This document shows, piece after piece, positions 42,344 to 54,965 of a stretch of DNA of 64,000 bases. The translations under genes and the position numbers were made by a program. This stretch comes from Prosapia bicincta (Eukaryota; Arthropoda; Insecta; Hemiptera; Cercopidae). Where the stretch lies: the NCBI GenBank assembly GCA_036971475.1, contig JBAIZL010000376.1, positions 715,501 through 779,500 on the forward strand. Direction: 5' to 3'. Under the pieces are notes generated by a model, which saw only the letters and a list, made by a program, of their open reading frames with translations, did no database searches and was not told where the DNA came from. Each line of letters starts with the position of its first letter. The stretch's first letter is position 1.

Positions 42344-45300
42344 ACATTATACATCCTGTAGAGTGTATAAGGAGTATATTGAAGTAAGTGTTATCAGTTT
42401 TGTTTGTGTTGGGCTGCGGTACCGCGAAAGTGCGCCAAACCTCTCTTAGTTTAACTTTAGACGCCTTTGCTTAAATAAAAAACTCACAAAATCAATGGTT
42501 TTAGACAAAAAAATTTATTTATCTGGAACATAAACACGGCCATAAAAATAAATACGTTGAGCAGTAAACTAAACCATTGCCATAATTGTTTGAGTCGAAA
42601 ACGTACTCAGACACCTTTCTGTAGGAAATAAAATTATTTCTGTAATGCCAGGGATTTCCAAACCGGACACAATATGGCCTATTTTTCAGATAATAACCAA
42701 CGCAAAGATGATATGTATATAATAATATAGATTCTTTATTATTACAATGATTTGTGTTGCATTCTTTAGTAACTTACCTGCTTTAACCCTTCTCACTTAA
42801 AACAGAACAAGATCTAAATCCACGTCCGCTTCTAGGTCGAGACATTTCCTTAACTAGGTTTTCAATTTTAGATATCTGTGTAATATGCTTAGACATGGGT
42901 AATTTGGAAATTTAAAACATATTTTAATTTTTGCAATAAACTTATATTAACTGGAGCAATGTGTGGTCGTCTGAATGTACTGTATAGTATAAATAACTTT
43001 ACCAAATTTTTATATAGCAATTTAGTATAAACAACATGTTTGCATTTAAGTTTCAACATTTCGATATTCGTCGTTTATACCTGAATACTTTTTTTATTAT
43101 AATAAATTATGAGCAGCAAACTACCATTTACCTTCGAGAGGGCGCATGATGAACTTTTCTCCTCACGTTCATTATTTGTTAAGAAAATGTCTTCCTAGTT
43201 GTCATAAGTTTATTTCCGACTCGTTTTTCCACACCCTTCATTTTGAAAACGGACCAACCGAATTTTGTTAATTTTTTCCTCATTACTTTAGTGTACATTT
43301 AATCTGTGTCACACGTGGTCAGATTGCGGAGGTTTCGTTTGCAAGCGCCCTTTCGTGTAAGTTATTTGAGCGGAGTTCCTCGTGCAGTTATTTACATTAC
43401 AAAAGACTTTGTGGAGTTTAATTTTATTATTTTTTTAGTGTTGTATGTCTTTTTAGTATCTAAGTTTCACATTTTACTGTTGTTAAATTTCAAGAGGAGA
43501 GAATTCGTAAATTGCTATGTGGTGTCAAAAAAAAGAAAACCCAATACGAAATATATCTACCGGAAATTCTCTTAGACAAGTCTTTTATGATTCTGATGAA
43601 AACAAGTCTCTTTGCCAGATGATGAACATGGCGAAGAAGTCAATGAAATTGTAAATAAAACAAATGAAGACATAATAGGCGAATCTGAAAATGACGAGAA
43701 TGACCAATTTGTTGAAATGTTAGAGTTCAGTTTTACAATAGAAAAAACCTTTTTTTTAGTAAAATACGAAAAATGCTGTAGCATAATGAAACAAAAAGGC
43801 AAGGGAGAACACCAAAAAGAAACATAATTCTTATGAGAGTGGGTCATATTACTAGTGGCGACTAGTGAGCTTAGAAATAAACGATTATCAATTGTTTTTC
43901 AACAAAGACTCTAAGATCCTGCTGGAGCCTGTTGTGTTATAAAAATATTATTTTTTCATCCACTACTTTTTAGGTTTATATATTTGAATAAAAGTATTCC
44001 TTATTTTCACTAAACATTATAATTAATTTCATATTCTTATATGTAGGGCCTACTATCACGATAGAATATTTTTTATGTTCAGACGTTGAATTACTTTATA
44101 ACAGAAAAATAACCGGCATTGCCTCTCCCGTAATGAAAACATTGGTCTAGTATACATTGCTTACACGTTTAATAAATTCAAAATATTTTTAGAAATATAA
44201 CGTTTAGAATTATTGATGACGTCGGACGAAGAAATGCAGAGTCTTTAGAGGAATAACACGTCTCCCAATTACGTTAGAATGTTGGTTTTATTTGAAAATG
44301 CAATTAGTGAGCAGTATTTTAAACTTTGCAGAGACATTTGTTTCAATATATTACTTCCTACATTCATCATCACGTAAAAACCGATATTGTTTCTTATTTT
44401 AAGATGTGTATATTCCATATACATCCGTATTTGTTTGTTTGTTTGATTGTGTCCTTTTAACGTTTGGGGGTGGTATAGAGACGAAAAAACCCATTGAGAT
44501 GATTTACTTATGAAACCATGGTAGGGTAAAATAAGGTCGTTCTCCGCAAAGATGTAACACTGACCTGTGGATTGTGATTCTCCAGCAATTAACAATGGAA
44601 CTATATAATCATTTTCTAATCATGTATTTTTAAATCTATTGTTTCTATTATTCCTTCCTGCTTACAAAGATTACATAAAGAATGATACACTACACACAAA
44701 AGGACGCTTTCATTCATCACCAGAAGGTTTCGCACTACTTGCATAACCTAAATATTTATAATTTAAATGATTTTATTTCTTATTTTATAATTAACCTTTT
44801 AAAACTTTTAACGGAAAACATGATATGTTTATATTTTTTTCCTGTCGAAAAACAAGTTTTGATCATCATTTCCAATCAAAGTTAGCTTCTAAGACGAAAT
44901 CTTTTAAAAAAAGTAAAAATACAAAAAATAAATAAAAAATAAGTGTATAACAACAACAAACAATAAAGTTTAAATAAATAGTAGGAAAAGAAAAATAATT
45001 ATGCAACAAAAATAACACAACAAGTAACAATAAAAGAATTAAAGTATTAAAAATATGATAACAATAACTATTCTACATTTGAAAAATAAGAAATTCAAAA
45101 TATAATAATAAAAAACAATCAAGAAAGGTATTTAAAATAAACATAACAGTAAAAACATATCTATACACAACACAAAAGAAATATAATTAAATATTAAAAT
45201 AATTTTTAAAATTAATAAATAATTTTTAAAAAAAGAGATGAAAAACCAAACATGGTTATCATTGCCTACCCGCACGAAATAGATAATTTTAATAAAAGAA

Positions 45301-45961
45301 ATTTAAACCTAAAACTAAAAACACTTATAGCCAATACTACTACAACGATATCAAACAGCGGCACTAGGTAACTAAGATTAAAACACAGTAAACAATGCAA
45401 TTAAATTGAAATTAAAAAAAATTATTAAGGAAATTAAGATACGAAATATTCTGATGTAAATTCTAAGTATCTAAATCTTAATATCCAAATGTTGAATACC
45501 TAAAACTAACTCCTACTACAAGCTTAAGGATTAAACATGAAAACTAGGTTAAGTAAACAAATAAATCAATTTTTTGTCTATTAAACTTCATGTGGCTATA
45601 CGAAAGAGATACTTACTTGGTCATAACCCCGATAGAGAATAAGTCTTCCACTAGATTCAAACTCTTACAAATTTTAATCTCTTCTCTCTATCACACTCAA
45701 TAATACTTTTTTGGTCTGTACATTTGAATCTTGTCTAATATTTACCATCTTTTGGCTATAAAACTATCACACTCAGTAATAAAATCTATAGGTTCTTCTT
45801 GAAACATAGACAATGTTTAAAATTTAAATATACAAAACTATTCGTATATCTTGCCTTATTTACTTTAGCTTTTTTGTTAAAAACATATTAACAATATTAA
45901 ATATCACAGATATTGCATCTAATGCTCGTCCAGATATATATTTAATTAAACCAAGTTCTAT
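42344..45961. other. AT-rich interval, unit 2
   Basis: Near-identical to 35331-38948. No firm gene; contains the A-rich tract at about 44890-45440. Confidence 0.5.
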
Positions 45962-47022
45962 TGTAACGTTCTAGCCCTTTTTCCTGGGGTAAGTATTACT
46001 TTTATTTGAAATGTTTTATCATTAATTGCTAATTGCTTATTACCATCATAATTAATTTTTACTTACCAGGGCTCTAGTTCTACGCCACAGCTCAGGCAGA
46101 AATTGTCTGACTGAAACGTTGTTCATATCTTGAAGCTAGAACTAAGTTACTTGTGAAATAAGAATTGAAAGTTTTAAAATACAAAATTATACAATTTATT
46201 AATCAATGACAAATTACAAAAACACAAATGACACCAAGTGTCAAGTAATTAACCTTTAATTACTGCTAACTATTCCATACATATTTAAATTACTTATTAA
46301 CTTTTCAAATTTATATATATCGAGAAGGTAGTAACTTAAGTTTTCCAATTTAATTTTAGGAATGAATATTCAAAGGCGATTTCTACCGTTCATGTGTTAA
46401 TCTTTTATCATTTAAAATTTAACATTAAAATACATTTTCTTATTATTATCTAAAACGTACCTGGTTGTGCACATTACTTGTAAAACACTATAACATGTAC
46501 CATTGAACATTGCGCATCGCTTTTGTACACTAATCACTACACATCGCTCTTGGAATCAGCGCTCTTAAGCAAAAATGATATAACCTTTTACTTATTTGAT
46601 ATACATAAATAATCGCTTCTGACTTCTTCTTTAGGTGCGTAATAAAATTTGGTACCGGCCTTGATATCTTAAATTTTGAATACTGGAAGCTTACAAATTT
46701 TTAAGTTATGTCCGAAAATGCCATCGCGTCCGTCTCGTTCAAAGACTTTTAGTGAAGTGGGCTCGTTTCAAGGACGAGATAACTGAAATTTTCAAACAAA
46801 GTCCCACCCTTTGTTGCATGATGTGCTTAATTACCTTAAGTTACCATCTCGTACGATATTTTTCAATTTCGCACGCTAGGAGCGCTTACTACCTACGCTA
46901 GATTCACAAATGAGCACCAATAAAACAAAAATTTTCTTTTATATTGAGACGATATAATTATTAAATAAAATTAAATATATAAATGAATTTATATGTAACA
47001 CCTTATGTTTAAGAGTGTTACA
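45962..47022. mobile_element. Probable solo LTR, unit 2
   Basis: 1061 bp, TGTAAC...GTTACA, flanked by CTAT at 45958-45961 and 47023-47026. It was carried along by tandem duplication of the unit and is not an independent insertion. Confidence 0.5.
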
Positions 47023-47273
47023 CTATATATGACAAACAATATTCATTTTCAATTGGAAATTCGCTGACCTTTTTGGAGATAAAATGGACTGTTTATCTCT
47101 CAATATCGTATTTATAGCAATAGTTACCTGTAGCAAAGTATGAGATAATGCATTCACATAGACATATACTTCCAGGTCAAGCCGATTGTGCCTTTTACCT
47201 AATTCTATTAAGAATGCGCAACGATATTGTGCAGAAGCGAACGGTCGATCGCTGACTTCCATCTTACCGATAC

Positions 47274-47330
<57 letters not shown>

Positions 47331-47427
47331 TAGGGAGAGAGAAAGAGAGAGGTGTGGGGAGTTATGGAAACTATTGGGATAATGGATGGTTTGGATAGCT
47401 TCGAAGACCAGTGTGATACGAAATATT

Positions 47428-48622
47428 AAGAATTTTACATCGCGATGAAAAGGATGGTTACCGTGCCATGTTGTATCCTCGCCTCAAGGAGAAGACCTCA
47501 ATGAGGAGATCGTTGAAGACATGGTGTGAGGGGAAGGAGTATGCGACTCACTATGGTCTTGCCAATCACGTGAAGACCACTCATAAAGGGAGATGATTTT
47601 CCGGTTCCTGATGTGGCAGATCCGCTCCCTGTTCTTCCTGGTCTTTTGTAAACGAGGAGTCCGTCACCATCTGCGACGACGACGATGGCATCATCTAGTG
47701 TTATTATTAGTTACAGTTTAGCGTGTAAGGGTGTTTTAAGTAAAAAGGGGGTGGGACGTCCAGCTGCAATGTCGGAAAACCCGTGTAACGGGTGGCTGAT
47801 CGAGCCATCCCGAACCTGGATCCCGTGGATGGGGGGAGAGTGGCTCTGCAGAGAGAGAGTGGTGAATGGATGGCTGCTGTCGCTGTTGGCGGGTCGGTTC
47901 TAAGCCTTCAGGGGGTCGACGTGCGGGTTGCCGTGGCCGTCCTGTTAAAGGCACGGCCTCTATGATCCTGTGGAGGCTTCACGAATACAGAAGTTATATA
48001 GGATCAGCAGGAAGAAGGCATTGCGGGGGTGTTCGGAGGTGATGACCTGTTTTGTGCCTTGGGGACAAGTGAGGTTAATGACCACTTCCGGGCCTAGTTT
48101 TCCAGGAATAATTACTCCTTGAGTAGGGCACCGGGAGGAGGTGAAGATTTCGTTTTGCCTCCTCAGGTGAGGGCGGCTCATAGCTTAGCCCCGAGTCAGG
48201 GATATAGCCTGTCAGGCCATGAGTTCTCGTTCTTGCCCTATGCTGATGACATAGCCCTCTTCTCTCCTGGCGTGGAAGAGATGCGCCACCTGCTCGTGGT
48301 CACTGGCAAGGTCGCGTCATGGGCTGGCCTTAATTTCAATGCTACTAAAAGTGCCAGCTTCGACTTTGACTGCCGAGTGAAGCGACCGCCACGGTTTTTG
48401 AAATTAATAATAAAGAGATGGCTATCCTCGGGGAAGGCGAGGAGTACTCTCACCTGGGTGTCCCCAAGATCTGCCAGACCCCGGTGGAGAGTATTAATCC
48501 GTACACTTATTGGACGCCTTCGCACCGATGAAGACCTTGCCTGCTACATATCGTTCAGACTTGATGGGCAATTCGGCAGAGACGGTGGTGACATTGCGTC
48601 CTCAGAGAGATCATTGATCTAA
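47428..48622 (+). pseudogene. R2/NeSL-like retrotransposon remnant, unit 3
   Basis: Counterpart of 40411-41605 at +7017, sharing both deletions that distinguish unit 2 from unit 1. A few private substitutions (for example Lys in VVTGKVASWAG). Confidence 0.75.
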
Positions 48623-48789
48623 AAGCCCCATTAGAAAGTCTACGTACGTCCAGAATGATGTACTGAGTCTAGAAGGTTTAGAACTGTAGGCCGAGCAGAC
48701 GAATAGACTATACAAACGTCATCTATGCGCAGTCTACGACTACGACGGCGCGATTGAATAGGAACATACAAGTTCTATCTGCCCCCCAA

Positions 48790-49360
48790 CCAGTACCACT
48801 AAGATCTTAACATATCTAATATCTTGCTTCATAAAATCCACAAATCACGCACACCTGGGATCCAAGAAAGCCTTTTATCCGATGAAAGACCAAAAAGTCA
48901 ACCTCTATCCATGGTTTGAAACTGAATTCCATCAAGATAAAGGATAGGCTCCTGGTGTTACCTGCGACGACTAATTGCTATACACTAGGCATTCGAAGCC
49001 CATAGATTTAGTCCATTCTTGCAATTTATTAATAGCTAATTGAACAAACTTCCTGCTTTTGCCATTCTTCTAGCAGCCTCGGATATACAAATGTCGTCCA
49101 CAAACAGCAAACAGTGGACTGCGACTGTACGTTTTAAGTGACACTGATATTGGCAAGGCCAAAACAGTGTCACGCTCAGAATGCCACCCTGCGGTGTACC
49201 ATTCTCTAGTTCAAAGCGAACTAGAGTTTTCTCAGTTGGTCTATCTCAGAGTTCCAACTGTACTTTATAGTAGGTAGTTCCCTTCAAAATCCTTTTTGTG
49301 TGTAGTAGGTTGAGAAACGAAATTTCTAGAGCACCTGATTCCTGTTAAGTCGCAAGACCC
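48790..49360 (-). pseudogene. Jockey-like RT remnant, unit 3
   Basis: Counterpart of 41773-42343 at +7017. The PQGG block sits at about 49166-49207. Confidence 0.75.
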
Positions 49361-52300
49361 ACATTATACATCCTGTAGAGTGTATAAGGAGTATATTGAA
49401 GTAAGTGTTGTAAGTTTTGTTTGTGTTGGGCTGCGGTACCGCGAAAGTGCGCCAAACCTCTCTTAGTTTAACTTTAGACGCCTTTGCTTAAATAAAAAAC
49501 TCACAAAATCAATGGTTTTAGACAAAAAAATTTATTTATCTGGAACATAAACACGGCCATAAAAATAAATACGTTGAGCAGTAAACTAAACCATTGCCAT
49601 AATTGTTTGAGTCGAAAACGTACTCAGACACCTTTCTGTAGGAAATAAAATTATTTCTGCAATGCCAGGGATTTCCAAACCGGACACAATATGGCCTATT
49701 TTTCAGATAATAACCAACGCAAAGATGATATGTATATAATAATATAGATTCTTTATTATTACAATGATTTGTGTTGCATTCTTTAGTAACTTACCTGCTT
49801 TAACCCTTCTCACTTAAAACAGAACAAGATCTAAATCCACGTCCGCTTCTAGGTCGAGACATTTCCTTAACTAGGTTTTCAATTTTAGATATCTGTGTAA
49901 TATGCTTAGACATGGGTAATTTGGAAATTTAAAACATATTTTAATTTTTGCAATAAACTTATATTAACTGGAGCAATGTGTGGTCGTCTGAATGTACTGT
50001 ATAGTATAAATAACTTTACCAAATTTTTATATAGCAATTTAGTATAAACAACATGTTTGCATTTAAGTTTCAACATTTCGATATTCGTCGTTTATACCTG
50101 AATACTTTTTTTATTATAATAAATTATGAGCAGCAAACTACCATTTACCTTCGAGAGGGCGCATGATGAACTTTTCTCCTCACGTTCATTATTTGTTAAG
50201 AAAATGTCTTCCTAGTTGTCATAAGTTTATTTCCGACTCGTTTTTCCACACCCTTCATTTTGAAAACGGACCAACCGAATTTTGTTAATTTTTTCCTCAT
50301 TACTTTAGTGTACATTTAATCTGTGTCACACGTGGTCAGATTGCGGAGGTTTCGTTTGCAAGCGCCCTTTCGTGTAAGTTATTTGAGCGGAGTTCCTCGT
50401 GCAGTTATTTACATTACAAAAGACTTTGTGGAGTTTAATTTTATTATTTTTTTAGTGTTGTATGTCTTTTTAGTATCTAAGTTTCACATTTTACTGTTGT
50501 TAAATTTCAAGAGGAGAGAATTCGTAAATTGCTATGTGGTGTCAAAAAAAAGAAAACCCAATACGAAATATATCTACCGGAAATTCTCTTAGACAAGTCT
50601 TTTATGATTCTGATGAAAACAAGTCTCTTTGCCAGATGATGAACATGGCGAAGAAGTCAATGAAATTGTAAATAAAACAAATGAAGACATAATAGGCGAA
50701 TCTGAAAATGACGAGAATGACCAATTTGTTGAAATGTTAGAGTTCAGTTTTACAATAGAAAAAACCTTTTTTTTAGTAAAATACGAAAAATGCTGTAGCA
50801 TAATGAAACAAAAAGGCAAGGGAGAACACCAAAAAGAAACATAATTCTTATGAGAGTGGGTCATATTACTAGTGGCGACTAGTGAGCTTAGAAATAAACG
50901 ATTATCAATTGTTTTTCAACAAAGACTCTAAGATCCTGCTGGAGCCTGTTGTGTTATAAAAATATTATTTTTTCATCCACTACTTTTTAGGTTTATATAT
51001 TTGAATAAAAGTATTCCTTATTTTCACTAAACATTATAATTAATTTCATATTCTTATATGTAGGGCCTACTATCACGATAGAATATTTTTTATGTTCAGA
51101 CGTTGAATTACTTTATAACAGAAAAATAACCGGCATTGCCTCTCCCGTAATGAAAACATTGGTCTAGTATACATTGCTTACACGTTTAATAAATTCAAAA
51201 TATTTTTAGAAATATAACGTTTAGAATTATTGATGACGTCGGACGAAGAAATGCAGAGTCTTTAGAGGAATAACACGTCTCCCAATTACGTTAGAATGTT
51301 GGTTTTATTTGAAAATGCAATTAGTGAGCAGTATTTTAAACTTTGCAGAGACATTTGTTTCAATATATTACTTCCTACATTCATCATCACGTAAAAACCG
51401 ATATTGTTTCTTATTTTAAGATGTGTATATTCCATATACATCCGTATTTGTTTGTTTGTTTGATTGTGTCCTTTTAACGTTTGGGGGTGGTATAGAGACG
51501 AAAAAACCCATTGAGATGATTTACTTATGAAACCATGGTAGGGTAAAATAAGGTCGTTCTCCGCAAAGATGTAACACTGACCTGTGGATTGTGATTCTCC
51601 AGCAATTAACAATGGAACTATATAATCATTTTCTAATCATGTATTTTTAAATCTATTGTTTCTATTATTCCTTCCTGCTTACAAAGATTACATAAAGAAT
51701 GATACATTACACACAAAAGGACGCTTTCATTCATCACCAGAAGGTTTCGCACTACTTGCATAACCTAAATATTTATAATTTAAATGATTTTATTTCTTAT
51801 TTTATAATTACCTTTTAAAACTTTTAACGGAAAACATGAATATGTTTATATTTTTTTCCTGTCGAAAAACAAGTTTTGATCATCATTGCAAATCAAAGTT
51901 AGCTTCTAAGACGAAATCTTTTAAAAAAGTAAAAATACAAAAAATAAATAAAAAATAAGTGTATAACAACAACAAACAATAAAGTTTAAATAAATAGTAG
52001 GAAAAGAAAAATAATTATGCAACAAAAATAACACAACAACAAGTAACAATAAAAGAATTAAAGTATTAAAAATATGATAACAATAACTATTCTACATTTG
52101 AAAAATAAGAAATTCAAAATATAATAATAAAAAACAATCAAGGAAGGTATTTAGAATAAACATAACAGTAAAAACATATCTATACACAACAAAAAAGAAT
52201 AATAATTAAACATTAAAATAATTTTTAAAATTAATAAATAATTTTTAAAAAAGATGAAAAACCAAACATGGTTATCATTGCCTACCCGCACGAAATAGAT

Positions 52301-52765
52301 AATTTTAATAAAAGAAATTTAAACCTAAAACTAAAAATACTTATAGCCAATACTACTACAACGATATCAAACAGCGGCAATAGGTAACTAAAGATTAAAA
52401 CACAGTAAACAATGCAATTAAATTGAAATAAAAAAAAAAAATATTAAGGAAATTAAGATACGTAATATTCTGATGTAAATTCTAAGTATCTAAATCTTAA
52501 TATCCAAATGTTGAATACCTAAAACTAACTCCTACTACAAGCTTAAGGATTAAACATGAAAACTAGGTTAAGTAAACAAATAAATCAATTTTTTGTCTAT
52601 TAAACTTCATGTGGCTATACGAAAGAGATACTTACTTGGTCATAACCCCGATAGAGAATAAGTCTTCCACTAGATTCAAACTCTTACAAATTTTAATCTC
52701 TTCTCTCTGTCACACTCAATAATACTTTTTTGGTCTGTACATTTGAATCTTGTCTAATATTTACC
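49361..52765. other. AT-rich interval, unit 3, truncated
   Basis: Matches unit 2 to the break at 52765; no solo LTR follows. From about 51690 onward it gathers many small indels and substitutions relative to units 1 and 2, while the proximal part is almost identical. Confidence 0.7.
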
Positions 52766-53289
52766 GAAACATTGAACATTTAAACTTTTAATGAAAACTT
52801 CAGTTAAGCTAGGTCTACCATAATCAGTGTTTTATGGGAAGAAAATAAAGAAAAATTAGTAGACAAAAATAAAAATAACCTGTGTGTCCTAAACACCTGG
52901 TGATTGCAACCAACTGAGTATATAGTCTGCAACTGTTTCTTTGCATCATGAATTAGTTCAAACTGCAAATGTTTCTTTATGGTAAATGTTTACTAATAAC
53001 CGTATCGTTGTTATTTCGCTTTCTTGTGTTTGTGTGCGTGTTTGTGGGTTCCTGTATTGCGACGGTCTACATACCCAGCGCACGTTTGAATAAGGTATAT
53101 AAAAAGAGAGTGTTAAGTAATAGAAATGATTGAAATATAAACAATTAGATTTATTTACACAAATTAAAATAACGTTCGGACAATTCTTTTGTCCCCATTT
53201 TTAATTTCTGCCACTCCATTATTCTTCGTCGGTTTAGTTTATTCCTCCATAGTTTCGCACTATGGGAGATAACTAACTGTTAGAATACT
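52766..53289. other. Unique AT-rich stretch
   Basis: About 520 bp between the 7-kb array and the diverged segment D. No ORF, RNA gene or repeat recognised. A GT-rich patch lies near 53020-53050. Confidence 0.5.
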
Positions 53290-54313
53290 AAACGTTTTTG
53301 CAGTTCTTCCTAAGTGTAGGGTGTCGGCTTCAAAAACGAAACGCGGAAGAATTTGTCACTAAAATAGAACCCATTATCCACAAACAAGCTGGTTACTACA
53401 TTTCATATCCTTTGCAAATATCATTTCAGCTTTTAATTCTTGTCATTAGGAATTCAGCAGTTACAAATCGTTGAAAAATGTCAAAACATAAAACATTCAT
53501 TGTTTAAAAAAAAAATTTTTAATTCATCCTATGTAATCGTGCATAGCTTTATATATAACCAACTAAATATAAAACACGATTAAATTTATTTTCCACCCCA
53601 AGATCTGAAACGGTTAACCCGATTACAAGAGACAGGCAGACGTTTGCTTTTGTATCCCTGAGCTTGGAATGTCGACAGTACGTGCCGCTAAATCAGCACT
53701 GCCGCACTGAAATGTCGTGCTTTGACTTCCATTTGATTAAAAGTCAAATAAAATTATAAAACCCACACGTCTCTGTAAATCCCTATTGGTTGTAATGAAA
53801 GGCTTTCAATAAAAAAAAAACCAATTCAACATTTGAACGCTAAATGTAAAAAAGATACAGCACGTCCTATCATGAGAGAATACATGGCATCTAACCTGTT
53901 TCTTTAATTATTTTAAGGGTACAATCTTAATAACGATTAAAGTGGTTCGAAATGTACGTGATTCCATAACCTACCCTTCCACAGAAATCCCTTTTACACT
54001 GTAACTTGAGCTAAGAAGCGTCCTTGAGTAATGCGCGTTAAAATCTTCCGAGTAAGATTATCTCATAAACTAATTAAGTAACCCCCCTCCCCCGGAAGGC
54101 TTTGACATACAACACTGTGATATAACACTAAAATCCTTTGATTATTTTTATTACGTCCTTAATGTAATGTTTGTAATATATTCTGTACAGACGTTCATCT
54201 CATAGTGATTTAATTGAAAAATACTTTACAAAAGACAAGACAAATATAGATATTGCATAGAAAAAGACAAGACATTACATTAATCTAAACAAGTAAGTAT
54301 TTTTATCACACAT
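53290..54313. repeat. Segment D', diverged copy of segment D
   Basis: Clearly homologous to about 6945-8093 but with many substitutions and a deletion of about 100 bp or more near 53440. The homology stops at CACATAAT, roughly 20 bp before the point where the other copies enter (TA)n. It shares some variants with copy C (for example TTTGCTTTTGTATCC) and not with A or B. Confidence 0.8.
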
Positions 54314-54608
54314 AATCTGCTTCATTTAGTTGTTTGAAGAAAATATATGAAATTGAAAATAATGAAACAAGTGTATAAATAATTTATGCATAGATTGTCA
54401 TTGAAAAAAATGTCATCCAGTAACCTTGAATGACAATGTGTAAAATATGTATTGAATATATTTAATGAGCATGTGGTGGAAGGATTGTTATATGTAGGAA
54501 AAGATCAAGATTTAGAATTGGTGTAATATTGTAATGTTAAAACAATGTTTAAAGACATAAGGTTGAATAATACATTGCAATTACCTCTTGCTCCCCTGGT
54601 CAGGATAA
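54314..54608. other. AT-rich stretch before P-type exon
   Basis: About 300 bp, no match elsewhere in the window and no gene seen. It could be former intron or flank of the P-type gene; no in-frame splice acceptor into the next exon was found. Confidence 0.4.
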
Positions 54609-54965
54609 CTTCACTTTTTTTCTTTTTTAAAAACGTTTTTGAATTGGTTTGATATTTGGAAGCAACAAAATTTGAAACAAAACAAATTAACGAATGAAAC
54701 ACATCAGGCATTAACTCACTCTACCCCTTTACTTTCAGAACTTTTTACATATTGCTTTAATGAACTCAACTTAAAATATCTTCTTCCAGGCAAAATACAA
54801 ACCGATTCATTGGAAGCTCGGTTCGGTAAATATAGAACAATGGCTGAATCTCAATATTTAGTTTCGGTACGGCAGGTATTTGAAGCACAATCAAAACTAC
54901 GTCTTCAGAATCTGTTACCATTGACACTAAATAAAGTTTGGTGCAGTTTCTGTGTTTGTCGATAG
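54609..54965 (+). pseudogene. P-element/THAP9-like transposase, terminal coding segment
   Basis: Longest P-type coding copy in the window. An open frame from about 54609 reads FLNWFDIWK, TNETHQALTHSTPLL, LPGKIQTDSLEARFGKYRT and RQVFEAQSKLRLQNLLPL, ending at TAG 54963. These are the blocks of the C-terminal region in animal P-type transposases (THAP9/P-element superfamily). The catalytic core and THAP domain are absent. It retains RFGKYR and feeds directly into the satellite units, making it the likely founder-type sequence. Confidence 0.7.

Larger units (their letters stand above)
33098..52765. repeat. 7.0-kb tandem array of nested retroelement remnants (2.8 units)
   Basis: Units start at TATTAAGAATGCG: 33098, 40193 and 47206; the third stops at 52765, inside TTTACC of the AT-rich part. 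Order in each unit: (GA)n tract, R2-like remnant (+), Jockey-like remnant (-), AT-rich DNA, A-rich tract, solo LTR. Unit 1 has about 90 extra bp near 33730-33820 and 9 extra bp near 34428; units 2 and 3 share the shorter forms and so are closest relatives. The last kilobase of unit 3 (from about 51690) has many more indels than the rest. Confidence 0.9.
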
